DNA of 64,000 bases from Endozoicomonas sp965232255 (GCA_965232255.1 OZ246962.1:3782001-3846000); one strand, 5' to 3'. Positions 16,331-25,486 are shown, counted from the stretch's first letter. Numbers and translations are program-made. Notes: generated from the letters alone by a model not told the origin.

Positions 16331-17430
16331 AAAGGTCGAGGCTTTTCAGTGTGTAGCCACATTGGGAGCACCGTTTGGACGACGGATACCATTTGTCGAT
16401 GCTAACCAGCGTTCGACCATACCAGTCTGCCTTGTACTGAAGTTGTCTCATAAACTCTCCCCAGCCAACGTCGCTTATGGCTTTGGCCAGTTTGGGGTTT
16501 TTGACCATGTTCTTGATCTGAAGCGACTCGGCACTGATTACTTGGTTTTCGTGGATCAATGCGGTTGTCAGCTTATGCAGAAAGTCCTTGCGACTGTCTG
16601 CAATTTTGGCGTGAACTCTGGCCACCTTCAGTTTTGCTTTCTGGAAGTTTGCCGAACCTTTCTGTTTCTTGCTCAAACGACGCTGGTACTTTGCCAGCTT
16701 TGCCTGATTCTTGTAGGTATATCTTGGGTTGCCGGATTTCCAGCCGTCAGAGGTGACAACGGCATCCTTGATGCCAAGGTCAATTCCAACGGTGTTCGGA
16801 GAAACTGGCAACTTCTCAACATGGGCATCGCAAAGCAGGGAGACAAAGTAACGACCGGCACAATCCCTAGTGACTGTCACGGTGGTTAGCTTATCTGGAA
16901 TTTCCCGGCTCCAGCGGATGTTCAGCGGTTCCTTATGCTTTGCCAGTGTCAACTGACCGTTAGCCCACTTGAATGCAGAGCGGGTGTATTCGACACTCTG
17001 AACAGCGTGTTTCTTCTTGAATGTCGGGTACTTTGCCCTGCCATCCCAGAAGTTTTTAAATCCTGTTTGCAGGTGTCGGAGTGTTTGTTGAGTGGGTACG
17101 CAAGAGATGTCGTTAAGCCAGAAATACTCTGGATTTTTCTTCAGAGCAGTGAGAGCACTGGACGATTCGTGATAGCCAATGCGCTTTTGCTCGTTGTACC
17201 AAGCATCAGACCTGAGTCGCAAAGCCCAGTTATAGACAAAACGTACACAGCCGAACGTGTGAGCAAGTTGTCGCTCCTGTTCGACTGTCGGGTAAAACCT
17301 GAATTTGTACGCTTTCTTAATCATCGCCACACAATACCATTGCTTTTGTGTGATTTTAAAGACCGCAGCCAGCCTTATCAGGCTGGTCGCTATCCCTCCC
17401 AGCACTAAAAGTACTGGGTTTCTCGCGAGG
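16117..17430 (-). mobile_element. Solo TnpB element of the IS200/IS605 superfamily (IS1341-like)
   Basis: The element carries only tnpB. The end downstream of tnpB has the typical subterminal hairpin, arms CCCGCTCCT / AGGAGCGGG (16127-16146), followed by GGAGGATGTCAA, the usual right-end signature. The other end has two hairpins, CCAGCCT/AGGCTGG (17369-17386) and an imperfect one around 17398-17418. There is no TnpA gene in the window, so it would need a Y1 transposase from elsewhere. The outer limits are estimates: the right end is probably at 16117 and the left end between about 17390 and 17430. Confidence 0.75.
16221..17324 (-). CDS. tnpB: TnpB, RNA-guided nuclease of IS200/IS605-type elements
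   Basis: 367-residue TnpB (OrfB), an RNA-guided DNA endonuclease related to Cas12. The N-terminal helix-turn-helix-like OrfB domain is at residues 1-45 (YKFRFYPTVEQE). RuvC residues are intact: D182 in GIDLGIKD, E266 in SAESLQIKNM, and the last aspartate in HDRDTNAAVN (D346/D348). The zinc ribbon has C319, C322, C338 and C341. The frame extends upstream, but the ATG at 17322-17324 gives the family start MIKKAYKFRFYP. All catalytic positions are present and the frame is unbroken, so the protein should be active. Confidence 0.93.
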   Translation of the reverse strand: MIKKAYKFRFYPTVEQERQLAHTFGCVRFVYNWALRLRSDAWYNEQKRIGYHESSSALTALKKNPEYFWLNDISCVPTQQTLRHLQTGFKNFWDGRAKYPTFKKKHAVQSVEYTRSAFKWANGQLTLAKHKEPLNIRWSREIPDKLTTVTVTRDCAGRYFVSLLCDAHVEKLPVSPNTVGIDLGIKDAVVTSDGWKSGNPRYTYKNQAKLAKYQRRLSKKQKGSANFQKAKLKVARVHAKIADSRKDFLHKLTTALIHENQVISAESLQIKNMVKNPKLAKAISDVGWGEFMRQLQYKADWYGRTLVSIDKWYPSSKRCSQCGYTLKSLDLSVRSWECPECRTVHDRDTNAAVNIKAAGLAVLACGA

Positions 17431-17631
17431 TTTCGATGAACAATCCATTTGACTCAGACCGAGACCCGAAACCTTTTTAGCGAGTTATACGTTACTGACA
17501 ATTAATACCCAAACCACTAACCATTTGGTTAGGAAAAATTTACTACTAAAGAAAAACGGAAGGAAAAGGGAAAAAAGGCAGCCGCAATTAACACCACGGC
17601 TAGCTCCTCAAATCGAACAACAAGGCAAAAT
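17325..17631. other. Left end of the TnpB element and spacer to the BCCT gene
   Basis: Holds the two subterminal hairpins of the TnpB element, then an A/T-rich stretch (17490-17575). No gene was seen. The target-adjacent motif of the insertion should lie somewhere in 17400-17470. Confidence 0.5.
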
Positions 17632-19575
17632 CTAGTCCTGCCGCAGTCGCATCGTAATTAATTCTCTGGTTTTCAGTCGCTCAAGCTCCTGTGTCTCTGC
17701 TGCCTTGTTACGCACCAGTTCATTAAAATCCCGATGTGCCTGCTGCGCCAGTTTCGAGGCTGCCAACCTCTGTGCTTTGGCAGTCAGCGCCTTGCGAGTC
17801 AGGCGCTCAACCTGTGCCAGCAGCTCCTGTGGCGCCTCGCCCAGATCTGAACCGCCACGCTGCATTGCCGCTCTGCGAATCTGCTTTTTCAGCGCCGCCA
17901 GTTCTTCATGCACCTCACGCTCAAAGCTCACGGCTTCGCTCGCCTGATCCTTAAGCTGCTCAAAACGGGCCAGGGCAGACCCTTCAAGACTCCACGGGTC
18001 CACCTCGGGTAGATCTTCAATATTGATGGTGGACTCTTCGTAACCCTCCTGACGGGAAATGTCCAGCATAGTAGCCTTGACCGACGAAATCATCAGCATT
18101 ACCGCAATCACCAACAACGGCAGCCCACCGACAATAGCAGCCGTTTGCAAGGTGGCCAAACCACCCATAAACATCAATACAGAAGGCATCAGCGAAAGGG
18201 TAAACGCCCAAAACAAACGGTTCCAGCGCATCGGGTCTTCGGTAACATTATTCTGCACCACCGAAGCCAGGATAAAAGAGATGGAATCAAATGTGGTAGC
18301 GGTGAAAATAATACACAGCAACGTGAACAGCACAATAACCAGGTAACTGAATGGCAGCTGTTCAAGAATACTGAAAATTGCCGTGGTTGGCCCGGCAGCA
18401 TTGAGAATGCTGATTACATCTAACTGACCGGACAGCTGCAACGACAAACCAAAATTGCCGAGGATAATAAAGTAAACCGCGCACCCCAGCGAGCCACAGA
18501 AGATAGCGCCAGCTACCATCTGTTTAACCGTGCGTCCCCTGGAGATTCGGGCGACAAACAAGCCCATGCTCGGGGCAAACACCAGCCACCAGGCCCAATA
18601 GAAAATAGTCCAGTTCTGGGGAAATTTGGTGTCCTCAAAGGTGCCATAGCCACCAAAAGGCTCTCCCCATGTGGTCATCACAAAAAAGTTCGATAACATC
18701 CGGCCAATGGAGTCCAGGCCAGTCTCAACCATAAACAGAGTCGGACCAGCAACCAAAACAAAAACCAACAGACCAATGGCTCCCCAGAAGTTGATATTGC
18801 TCAACAGCTTGATGCCACCCTCCATACCTCTGTAAGAGGAATAGGCGAACAGCGCCGTACAGACCAGCAACACGCCAATTTGCGTGGCTGTAGTGGATGG
18901 AATCCCGGTCAGATAGGTCAAGCCTTCGTTAATCAATGGTGCCGCCAACCCAAGCGTGGTGGCAGCCCCGCCGAGCAAACCAAAAATAAACAGCACATCA
19001 ATAAACTTGCCCACTCCTCCCTTACTGCGCGACTCTCCCAGCACCGGCATCAGCGCGGCTGAAATCTTCAGTACAGGATTTTTACGCACATGGAAAAAGT
19101 AAGCGATGGGTAGTGCGGGAATCATATAGATGCACCAGGCCACCGGACCCCAATGAAAGATGCCGTAGGTAGCCGCCCACTGAATGGCTTCTTCACTGCC
19201 AGGCTCAAGCTGAAAAGGCGGTGCCTGATAGTAATACGCCCACTCGATGGTTCCCCAGTAGAGAATGCTGGCACCAATGCCACCGCAAAACAGCATGGCC
19301 GCCCAGGACGCAGTGCCGTATTCCGGCTTCTCATCCGGATCACCCAATTTGATCTGGCCAATATCCGAAAAAATAACGTAGGTCATGAACATGACCGCAG
19401 CCAATCCCAGCGCCAGGTAGAGAACGCCCATGGTGTCGGTCATAAAGGTTTTGGCAATGGCGATCCAGTAAGCGCCTTCGGCGGGAAACAGCGCCAGCGG
19501 TACCACTACCGCAACCAATAGGAAAACCGCACCGAAAAAGGTGGGTTTGTCGATAAGCCTGAAATGCTCTTCCAT
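17632..19575 (-). CDS. BCCT-family betaine/carnitine/choline-type transporter
   Basis: Secondary transporter for quaternary ammonium compounds, 647 residues with about twelve transmembrane helices. Family marks are GGIGASILYWGTIEWAYYY in helix 3, FHWGPVAWCIYMIPALPIAYFF, the strongly conserved FYWAWWLVFAPSMGLFVARISRGRTVK and a following long helix pair. The pattern around residues 60-170 is closer to CaiT-like members than to BetT. Beyond about residue 550 it has a hydrophilic, largely helical tail of nearly 100 residues with heptad-like Leu/Ala spacing, longer than in many homologs and possibly a sensory tail. An AAGGA site precedes the ATG. The exact substrate is not decided by sequence. Confidence 0.9.
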   Translation of the reverse strand: MEEHFRLIDKPTFFGAVFLLVAVVVPLALFPAEGAYWIAIAKTFMTDTMGVLYLALGLAAVMFMTYVIFSDIGQIKLGDPDEKPEYGTASWAAMLFCGGIGASILYWGTIEWAYYYQAPPFQLEPGSEEAIQWAATYGIFHWGPVAWCIYMIPALPIAYFFHVRKNPVLKISAALMPVLGESRSKGGVGKFIDVLFIFGLLGGAATTLGLAAPLINEGLTYLTGIPSTTATQIGVLLVCTALFAYSSYRGMEGGIKLLSNINFWGAIGLLVFVLVAGPTLFMVETGLDSIGRMLSNFFVMTTWGEPFGGYGTFEDTKFPQNWTIFYWAWWLVFAPSMGLFVARISRGRTVKQMVAGAIFCGSLGCAVYFIILGNFGLSLQLSGQLDVISILNAAGPTTAIFSILEQLPFSYLVIVLFTLLCIIFTATTFDSISFILASVVQNNVTEDPMRWNRLFWAFTLSLMPSVLMFMGGLATLQTAAIVGGLPLLVIAVMLMISSVKATMLDISRQEGYEESTINIEDLPEVDPWSLEGSALARFEQLKDQASEAVSFEREVHEELAALKKQIRRAAMQRGGSDLGEAPQELLAQVERLTRKALTAKAQRLAASKLAQQAHRDFNELVRNKAAETQELERLKTRELITMRLRQD

Positions 19576-19768
19576 AGTCCTTGGTCTTCAATAAGAACAG
19601 CCATTGCAGCCGTCAGGTCATTATTATTAGTAGACTCGCTCGCGAATGTTCAGGCTTCATGCCCAATGCGTTGCTCCCTCCAGATACTTATATAACGTAA
19701 TTGCTGCGACAATAACAGGCACAAACCAGCTATAACTCTGCCAACCCGTTCTCATCCGGAAACACCAG

Positions 19769-20347
19769 ATGATCACTACAGCCACCTGTGACCGGTACAT
19801 GATTACCGGTTATTTCACCACTCAGGCCGTGCTTTTTGAACGCGTGAATATGGCGCTGGCGCTGGGAGTGCGTCTGATTCAGTTCCGTGCTCCCTGGTTG
19901 CAACAAAACGAATACGTTTCACTGGCACAGACATTGTCCAACAAGGTTCGGGCAGCGGATGCCACGCTGATCGTCAAGGGCGATTACGCTCTGCTGGCGC
20001 AGTCATGGTGCCACGGGCTGCACCTGACATCACACCAACTGAGCGCGGACGTCAAAGTGCAAAAACACAATAGCAGCCAGTTACTGGCTGCTTCATGTCA
20101 TGACGCTAGACAAATCAAACTGGCTCAGACCATGCCTGTGGACTTTATTACTCTCTCTCCCATCTACTCGACACCATCCCACCCGGATGCAATACCCCTG
20201 GGACTGGTACAAGCGACAAAACTGACCGCAATAGCAGCAGTCCCGGTATTTTGGCTGGGCGGAATGACGGTAGCGGATATTACAACAGCCCAGAAATTCG
20301 GAGCTTATGGGATTGCAGCCATCAGAGAATTTTGGGGCAAGTACTGA
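19769..20347 (+). CDS. ThiE/TenI-like thiamine phosphate synthase-fold protein
   Basis: 192 residues with the TIM-barrel pattern of the thiamine phosphate synthase superfamily: RYMITG (strand 1), GVRLIQFRAP (normally QLRxK), HGLHLTSHQL (normally DGVHLGQ), ITLSPIYSTPSHPDA (normally GPIFPT) and FWLGGM near the end. The order and wording are closest to the C-terminal TPS-like domain that in Pseudomonas is fused to a MutT Nudix domain, here without the Nudix part. Several ThiE substrate residues differ, so thiamine synthesis is doubtful. No thiamine genes or thi-box are near. The ATG at 19769 is the first possible start after an in-frame stop. Confidence 0.7.
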   Translation: MITTATCDRYMITGYFTTQAVLFERVNMALALGVRLIQFRAPWLQQNEYVSLAQTLSNKVRAADATLIVKGDYALLAQSWCHGLHLTSHQLSADVKVQKHNSSQLLAASCHDARQIKLAQTMPVDFITLSPIYSTPSHPDAIPLGLVQATKLTAIAAVPVFWLGGMTVADITTAQKFGAYGIAAIREFWGKY

Positions 20348-20507
20348 AGGGCAGACGAAGTGATAGCAATTACAAAAAACAGAATCATCAGCAACGTTAA
20401 TAATAAAAATTTATATGAATCAAGTGAACTAACTGGCCAATTCTCTCTCTAAGACATCAGTTTCAAATGAACTTATGCGACAAGGCCAGTAAACCAAGAC
20501 TATTACA

Positions 20508-20563
20508 AAGAGCCCTTAATAAAAGGCTCTTAACAAAAGACCCGTAACAAAAGACTCTGACAA
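20508..20563. repeat. Degenerate 13-14 bp tandem repeat with an embedded hairpin
   Basis: Units of the type AAAAGGCTCTTAAC, AAAAGACCCGTAAC, AAAAGACTCTGAC follow each other. The first unit also pairs with the preceding AAGAGCC (20508-20514 with 20525-20531). Located in the 276-base gap before the coiled-coil gene. Confidence 0.6.
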
Positions 20564-20623
20564 ATTATAAAAAAGTAATTTAACCAACAGCGGATCTCCC
20601 CCAAGTTATTGAGGATGTATGTT

Positions 20624-21877
20624 ATGCAAGGACACTCCCCCATTGTAAACGACCCAGCAGCCACCACTATCCCCATTCAAAATAACAGCAATGAGTGGAC
20701 CTGTCAGCGCTGGTTTAACAATGTCTCCGCCCAGGTCTCCGCCAAAACTCACCAGTATTTTGGTAAGTTTATCGCGGTGGTATTAGCACCTTTTACATTC
20801 GTTCCTTCTCTAGCCTGCGACCTTTACCACGGCGCTAAAAATCTCTACCAGAGAACCATTAGCAAGCCCGATATTCCAGTGCATAACCGGGTGTCTTCTT
20901 GTGGCGCCGAATTTGACTCACCTGAAGCCACCCAATCCGCTACTCAGGGTACGCGTCCTGAATCGCCGATTTTATCAGAACCTGATGTGCTGGTACTGCC
21001 GGAGCCACCCAAGCCTGTCCAGACTCCGGACGCTCCCACAATTGAGCGACTGCGCATGGCTTTTCCGAATCTGAACCAACTGCTTACTGCATTGGAGGCC
21101 TCGGCAGAAGACGCCAATCAGCGCATGGCTGGCGCGCAACAATTAAACGAGGAACTCAGAGTCCATATCAAGCGACTCGAGACAGAACTCGCCTGCTATG
21201 TTCAAATGGAAAAACAACACTCTGATCGAATCAGAGAGTTGCAACAGCAAATCGATGGGATATTAACCGAGAATTGCCACCATATTCACAGCATGGTTGC
21301 TGCGGAGCAAAAGATTGCCCAACTGGGCGCTGAAAATGCTCGACTCAATACTATCGTCAGACAATTACAGGCACAATTAAACAGACCTCGACCTGAAGAC
21401 GATATGCCCGTTGTAATCGCAGGGATGGCAGGACTGGGACGCGCACTTGATAATATTTTCAAAGTCCATGTTGACCCTCTTGACCCTGACGATTCCAAGT
21501 TTACCTTCGTGGATGCTGACGATGATACAGCGTCCACAATATGCACTGAAGACACAACAGATCTCGCACACTCCACTCTGGAAGATGATCTGGCAGATGC
21601 GGCCGCCGAGACTGATGAAGAAGGTGTCGTCGATAATGAGTCAGTTTTGCACGTCATGACACCCGGGTGTGCATTATTGGCAGAAGGATTGCAGGCAGAA
21701 GGATTGCCACTTGGCGATGAACCTGAAACAGCGTCACCAACCAACAGCGATGGCTTTGTAGAAATTTTAACGCCAGGCTCGACTTCGACTTACGGTCACA
21801 GTAAGCCAAGTATTGTGATTACCCTTGTTCCTGAAAGTAACGGCGACAACATGGATGTCGAAGAAAGTGACGCTTGA
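20624..21877 (+). CDS. Coiled-coil acidic protein, unknown (possible secreted effector)
   Basis: 417 residues, no family recognised. Residues 48-72 are hydrophobic (FIAVVLAPFTFVPSLACDLY) and may insert in a membrane. Residues 95-140 are Pro/Glu rich and disordered. Residues 150-253 form a long coiled coil (RIRELQQQIDGIL, ENARLNTIVRQLQAQL). The C-terminal 150 residues are strongly acidic. A TTG and an ATG upstream are open in frame, but the ATG at 20624 has a GAGG site nine bases ahead. A terminator follows. The architecture is common among effectors of host-associated bacteria; that role is inference. Confidence 0.65.
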   Translation: MQGHSPIVNDPAATTIPIQNNSNEWTCQRWFNNVSAQVSAKTHQYFGKFIAVVLAPFTFVPSLACDLYHGAKNLYQRTISKPDIPVHNRVSSCGAEFDSPEATQSATQGTRPESPILSEPDVLVLPEPPKPVQTPDAPTIERLRMAFPNLNQLLTALEASAEDANQRMAGAQQLNEELRVHIKRLETELACYVQMEKQHSDRIRELQQQIDGILTENCHHIHSMVAAEQKIAQLGAENARLNTIVRQLQAQLNRPRPEDDMPVVIAGMAGLGRALDNIFKVHVDPLDPDDSKFTFVDADDDTASTICTEDTTDLAHSTLEDDLADAAAETDEEGVVDNESVLHVMTPGCALLAEGLQAEGLPLGDEPETASPTNSDGFVEILTPGSTSTYGHSKPSIVITLVPESNGDNMDVEESDA

Positions 21878-21921
21878 TGGCGTTCACTTTTTTTGGCAAA
21901 CCACCACGGCCTAAAAACATC

Positions 21922-21946
21922 AAGCCGAGGGTAGTTTCGGCTTTTT
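21922..21946 (+). terminator. Intrinsic terminator
   Basis: Stem AAGCCGA / TCGGCTT with eight-base loop leading into five T, 45 bases after the coiled-coil gene. Confidence 0.7.
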
Positions 21947-21958
21947 CGTTTCGCGCAA

Positions 21959-22159
21959 TCACTTCCCGGTATGTTGGTGATCTGCGCTTTCAGACATCAC
22001 GTCATCAAACTCCGAATCCCCGGCAATTGTATGCTCTTCATTGGCCCAGGCTCCAAAATCAATAAGTCGACATTGCTCTGAACAAAACGGGCGGAATTTA
22101 CTCTCCGGCGACCAAGGAACGGTTTTACCACAGTGAGGGCACTTAACGGATTTAGTCAT
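21959..22159 (-). CDS. yacG: DNA gyrase inhibitor YacG (zinc ribbon)
   Basis: 66-residue zinc protein of the YacG family, which binds GyrB and inhibits gyrase. The four zinc cysteines are in CPHCGKTVPW (C7, C10) and FCSEQCRLIDFGAW (C26, C30), both exact family motifs. The tail is acidic. The ATG at 22157-22159 gives the standard short N-terminus; the open frame upstream was rejected. In many gammaproteobacteria yacG sits with coaE; here it is alone, ending close to the terminator of an accessory gene. Confidence 0.9.
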   Translation of the reverse strand: MTKSVKCPHCGKTVPWSPESKFRPFCSEQCRLIDFGAWANEEHTIAGDSEFDDVMSESADHQHTGK

Positions 22160-22225
22160 GGTTAACTGCTGAAAAATCTTGCCAGAGGAAACCGGCACCC
22201 CCAAGGCGGTGCCAAGGGTGGTCGG

Positions 22226-23167
22226 TCAATCATCCGCCTGGGGAGGCTTCGGCACCGGATTGAATTCAGGTGGTTTGGAACTGCCCCCGATCAAACCAAA
22301 GGTTAATGTGTTCCAAATGGACGGATCCACATCATCAAACACCTTATAGCCAATAAAGTTACCCTCGCTGTCCAGCGATGGATGAGTCGGGTAATTCAAC
22401 TTGAGAACCGCCAGCGTCTGCTGGGCCGGCTCCAGCAATTGCAGGTGCTGATAACCTTCGATCATAATCGCCAGCGCCTCAGGAACCGATGTCGTCTGTT
22501 CCATGTTCTCAACCACATAACGACCACGGTTGACCGCTGCCACGTAAGCCTTACGCTTGAGATAGTAGTTCGCCGCGTGAATTTCGTACTCAGCCAGACG
22601 GTTGCGTAACGCCACCATTCTCTGACGGGCATCCGGACCGTATGGACTGTTTGGGTAGCGAGCCAGCAGCTCGGCAAAATCGTTAAACGATAACCGCGAC
22701 TGCCCTGGGTCCCGACGCGACTGATCCAGAGGCAAGTAACGCTCCAATAACCCCATGGAGGCGGTATTGGCTGCCAGCCCCTTCATGTAGTAGGCGTAAT
22801 CAGCATCCGGATGCTGCGGATGCAGGCGAATAAAGCGATCTGCCGCTGCCTTGGCCGCCTCAGGCTCACCGTTTTTAAAATAGGCATAAATAATATCCAG
22901 CTGCGCCTGCTCTGCAAACGCGCCAAACGGATAGCGAGACTCAAGGGTACGCAGTGACTTGATCGCCTCCGCATAAAGATCATCATTAAGCGCTTCGCTG
23001 GACATCTGGTAAAGTTCCGCTTCCGACAGGGATTCGGACAATGCCTCATCCTGCGAATTAGAAGCACAACCGGCCAGGATAAAAGCCGCCAACACCAGCA
23101 GCAACGGTTTGGTTACCAGGGTCAGGCGGTTCAGTGTTGCGGTCAAAGTTGCTGTCAATATCATCAT
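22226..23167 (-). CDS. bamD: Outer-membrane assembly lipoprotein BamD
   Basis: Essential lipoprotein of the BAM complex that inserts beta-barrel proteins in the outer membrane. The signal sequence ends in the lipobox LAGC (C34 if started at 23167), followed by tetratricopeptide-like helices. Family wording includes SRYPFGAFAEQAQLDIIYAYF, ADRFIRLHPQHPDADYAYYMKGL and LLARYPNSPYGPDAR. The open frame begins at 23221; the ATG pair at 23162-23167 was chosen because it gives a normal signal peptide, though the ribosome site there is weak. It diverges from rluD, a conserved arrangement. Confidence 0.94.
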   Translation of the reverse strand: MMILTATLTATLNRLTLVTKPLLLVLAAFILAGCASNSQDEALSESLSEAELYQMSSEALNDDLYAEAIKSLRTLESRYPFGAFAEQAQLDIIYAYFKNGEPEAAKAAADRFIRLHPQHPDADYAYYMKGLAANTASMGLLERYLPLDQSRRDPGQSRLSFNDFAELLARYPNSPYGPDARQRMVALRNRLAEYEIHAANYYLKRKAYVAAVNRGRYVVENMEQTTSVPEALAIMIEGYQHLQLLEPAQQTLAVLKLNYPTHPSLDSEGNFIGYKVFDDVDPSIWNTLTFGLIGGSSKPPEFNPVPKPPQADD

Positions 23168-23409
23168 GTGTTGCTTGGCTTCCGTACTCTCCACGCGCCG
23201 TGGTACATCTGAGGCTGGCAAAGAATTGTGTGATACACTCTTCGCACCGAAAAAACTTGTTTACACCTGCATCAATTGCCCGCATTAGAACATAGTCTGC
23301 CGGAAAACGAAAAGACAGATTATCCCTGCATTGATCTGCGTTCAAGGCCGCTGGTGTGAATGCAGGAAACCAAGTATTTAACGTCATTTTTTGAGCTGAG
23401 TATTACCGA

Positions 23410-24378
23410 ATGGGCGACGTTGTAAAACAGATCGAGCAGTGCATCCAAGTACCTGATGATCAAGGGGGTCGGCGCTTTGACCAGATCGCCGCAGCCTGTT
23501 TTGAGGAGTTTTCCCGGGCCCGACTGCAAGAGTGGATTCGTACCGGCTCACTGCTGGTCGACGGCGTACCGCGCAAACCGAGCGAAAAACTCTTTGGCGG
23601 TGAGCAGCTGACACTCTCAGTAACCGTCGCTTGCAATACCGAATGGGCAGCCGAAGACATTCCGCTGGATATTGTCTATGAAGACAGTGACATTATTGTC
23701 ATCAACAAACCCTCCAACCTGGTGGTGCATCCGGCAGCCGGCAATTACAGCGGCACAGTGCTGAACGCCCTGCTCTACCACTACCCGGATAATGCCGCGC
23801 TGCCAAGAGCCGGTATTGTCCACCGGCTTGACAAAGACACCACCGGCCTGATGGTCGTTGCCCGTACCCTGGAAGCCCACACCGACCTGGTGGCGCAACT
23901 GCAAGAACGTACCGTCCACCGCGAGTACGACGCCATAGTGCGTGGTGTTATGACCGGTGGCGGCTCCGTGGATGCCCCCATTGGTCGTCATCCACAAAAC
24001 CGCCTGAAAATGGCAGTCGTTCGTGGCGGTAAACCGTCGGTGACTCACTACCGGGTGGTGCAACGTTTTCGCGCCCACACCCATGTCCGGCTCAATCTGC
24101 AAACTGGCCGCACCCACCAGATTCGCGTGCACATGAGCCACCAGCACTTTCCACTGGTTGGCGATGATTTATACGGTGGCGGTCTTAAATTGCCGAAATC
24201 CTGCCCAACCATTCTGGAAAATGCCTTACGTGCCTTTCGACGTCAGGCGTTGCATGCGCGTAAACTGGGCTTGATTCACCCGACAACTGGCGAATACCAG
24301 GAATGGGAAATTCCGTTAAGTGAAGACTTTCAAGCCTTGCTGACCACCCTGACGGAGTGTGAAGCACTTTTTCCATGA
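23410..24378 (+). CDS. rluD: 23S rRNA pseudouridine(1911/1915/1917) synthase
   Basis: Makes pseudouridines in helix 69 of 23S rRNA. The 322-residue protein has an N-terminal S4 RNA-binding domain (residues ~18-75) and the RluA-type catalytic domain with the aspartate in HRLDKDTTGLMV, and family segments VINKPSNLVVHPA, GRTHQIRVHM and LVGDDLYGGG. It faces bamD and is followed ten bases later by pgeF, the usual order. Confidence 0.95.
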   Translation: MGDVVKQIEQCIQVPDDQGGRRFDQIAAACFEEFSRARLQEWIRTGSLLVDGVPRKPSEKLFGGEQLTLSVTVACNTEWAAEDIPLDIVYEDSDIIVINKPSNLVVHPAAGNYSGTVLNALLYHYPDNAALPRAGIVHRLDKDTTGLMVVARTLEAHTDLVAQLQERTVHREYDAIVRGVMTGGGSVDAPIGRHPQNRLKMAVVRGGKPSVTHYRVVQRFRAHTHVRLNLQTGRTHQIRVHMSHQHFPLVGDDLYGGGLKLPKSCPTILENALRAFRRQALHARKLGLIHPTTGEYQEWEIPLSEDFQALLTTLTECEALFP

Positions 24379-24387
24379 GTCATATTT

Positions 24388-25125
24388 ATGAGCACTGAAC
24401 GCAACCTCTGGGCCGATTGGCCCGCACCGCAGAACGTCAAGGCGCTGGTCACCACGCGCAACGGTGGCCTCAGTACGGGCGGATTTACCAGCTTCAACCT
24501 GGGCGTTGCCAGCGGTGATCATCCGCCAACAGTACACGCCAACCGTCAACTATTGCAGCAAGATCTGGCAATCACCCCACTGTGGTTACAACAGGTGCAC
24601 GGGGTAAGTGTGGCCGAGGCTGCCTCCGCAGTGCAGGGAATCGAAGCAGATGCCGCAGTTGGCCGCCAACCAGGTGTCGCCTGTGCGGTGCTGACGGCAG
24701 ACTGTCTGCCAGTGCTGTTGTGCGACCTGGCAGGCACCACAGTTGCTGCGGTTCATGCTGGGTGGCGTGGACTGGCTAACGGCGTGCTGGAAGCCACTGT
24801 GCAATCCATGGGGATACCGGGCGAGTCTATTATGGCCTGGTTTGGGCCGGCCATCAGTAGCGAGCATTTTGAAGTGGGCCCGGAGGTGCGGGAACAGTTT
24901 CTGGCCCGCGACAGCGATGCAGCGCAGGCATTTATTCTCGGCGTGGGCGACCGCTGGTTTGCCAGCCTCTACACGCTGGCCCGGCAACGGCTGGAACATC
25001 TTGGCATTCAACGTATCTACGGTGGCAAGTACTGCTCGTACGCTCAGCCTGAGCTGTTCTACTCCTACCGTCGCGATGGGGCACACTCTGGCAGAATGGC
25101 TTCACTGATCTGGCTTGAAGAGTGA
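24388..25125 (+). CDS. pgeF: Laccase-domain protein PgeF (YfiH)
   Basis: Copper/zinc enzyme of the YfiH family, in E. coli shown to remove wrongly incorporated L-Ser from peptidoglycan precursors and in other work to act on purine nucleosides. The 245-residue protein carries the metal-site motifs QQVHG, TADCLPVLL and AVHAGWRGLANG, plus the family's C-terminal FYSYRRDG. It is coupled to rluD. In relatives clpB usually follows; here a type I secretion cassette intervenes. Confidence 0.93.
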   Translation: MSTERNLWADWPAPQNVKALVTTRNGGLSTGGFTSFNLGVASGDHPPTVHANRQLLQQDLAITPLWLQQVHGVSVAEAASAVQGIEADAAVGRQPGVACAVLTADCLPVLLCDLAGTTVAAVHAGWRGLANGVLEATVQSMGIPGESIMAWFGPAISSEHFEVGPEVREQFLARDSDAAQAFILGVGDRWFASLYTLARQRLEHLGIQRIYGGKYCSYAQPELFYSYRRDGAHSGRMASLIWLEE

Positions 25126-25249
25126 CTGGTTTGATCCAGATCAAAATAATACGCAAAAAGAACAGCGGATATATTTGCGACAACAAATAGGTGGATATAC
25201 TGATCCAGCTGAATGCAATAACAATAATAATAAGCCTAGGGATTTCAAC

Positions 25250-25336
25250 ATGGCCAACTTTAGTGGCGTCAATGAGAACGACGAATCCGTTGATGGCAAT
25301 CACGACGATATTCTTTACGGCAAAGTTGCCAATTAA
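25250..25336 (+). CDS. 28-residue acidic RTX-like peptide upstream of type I secretion genes
   Basis: A 28-codon open frame beginning MANFSGVNENDE and ending HDDILYGKVAN. The GN-DD-LYG wording resembles one calcium-binding RTX nonapeptide and the beginning of RTX adhesins. It has an AGGG site nine bases before the ATG and its own intrinsic terminator 33 bases after the stop, so it looks like a complete small transcription unit. It may be a secreted peptide, or a remnant of a large RTX substrate gene. It lies 150 bases before the ABC exporter gene. Confidence 0.5.
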   Translation: MANFSGVNENDESVDGNHDDILYGKVAN

Positions 25337-25368
25337 AGTTGTCAATTGATGCCCAACTAACCCGCCAA

Positions 25369-25412
25369 CCCCGTTCAGTACTGACACACTCAGGTACGTG
25401 AACGGGGCTTTT
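25369..25412 (+). terminator. Intrinsic terminator after the small peptide gene
   Basis: Stem CCCCGTTCA / TGAACGGGG with an additional inner GTAC/GTAC pairing, followed by CTTTTC. Confidence 0.75.
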
Positions 25413-25486
25413 CGGCACTGCTGACAATAACAATAACCCATCACTCCCGAAGGTTGTGGGAAGTGGTTTACCGTCAGTCATATCCT

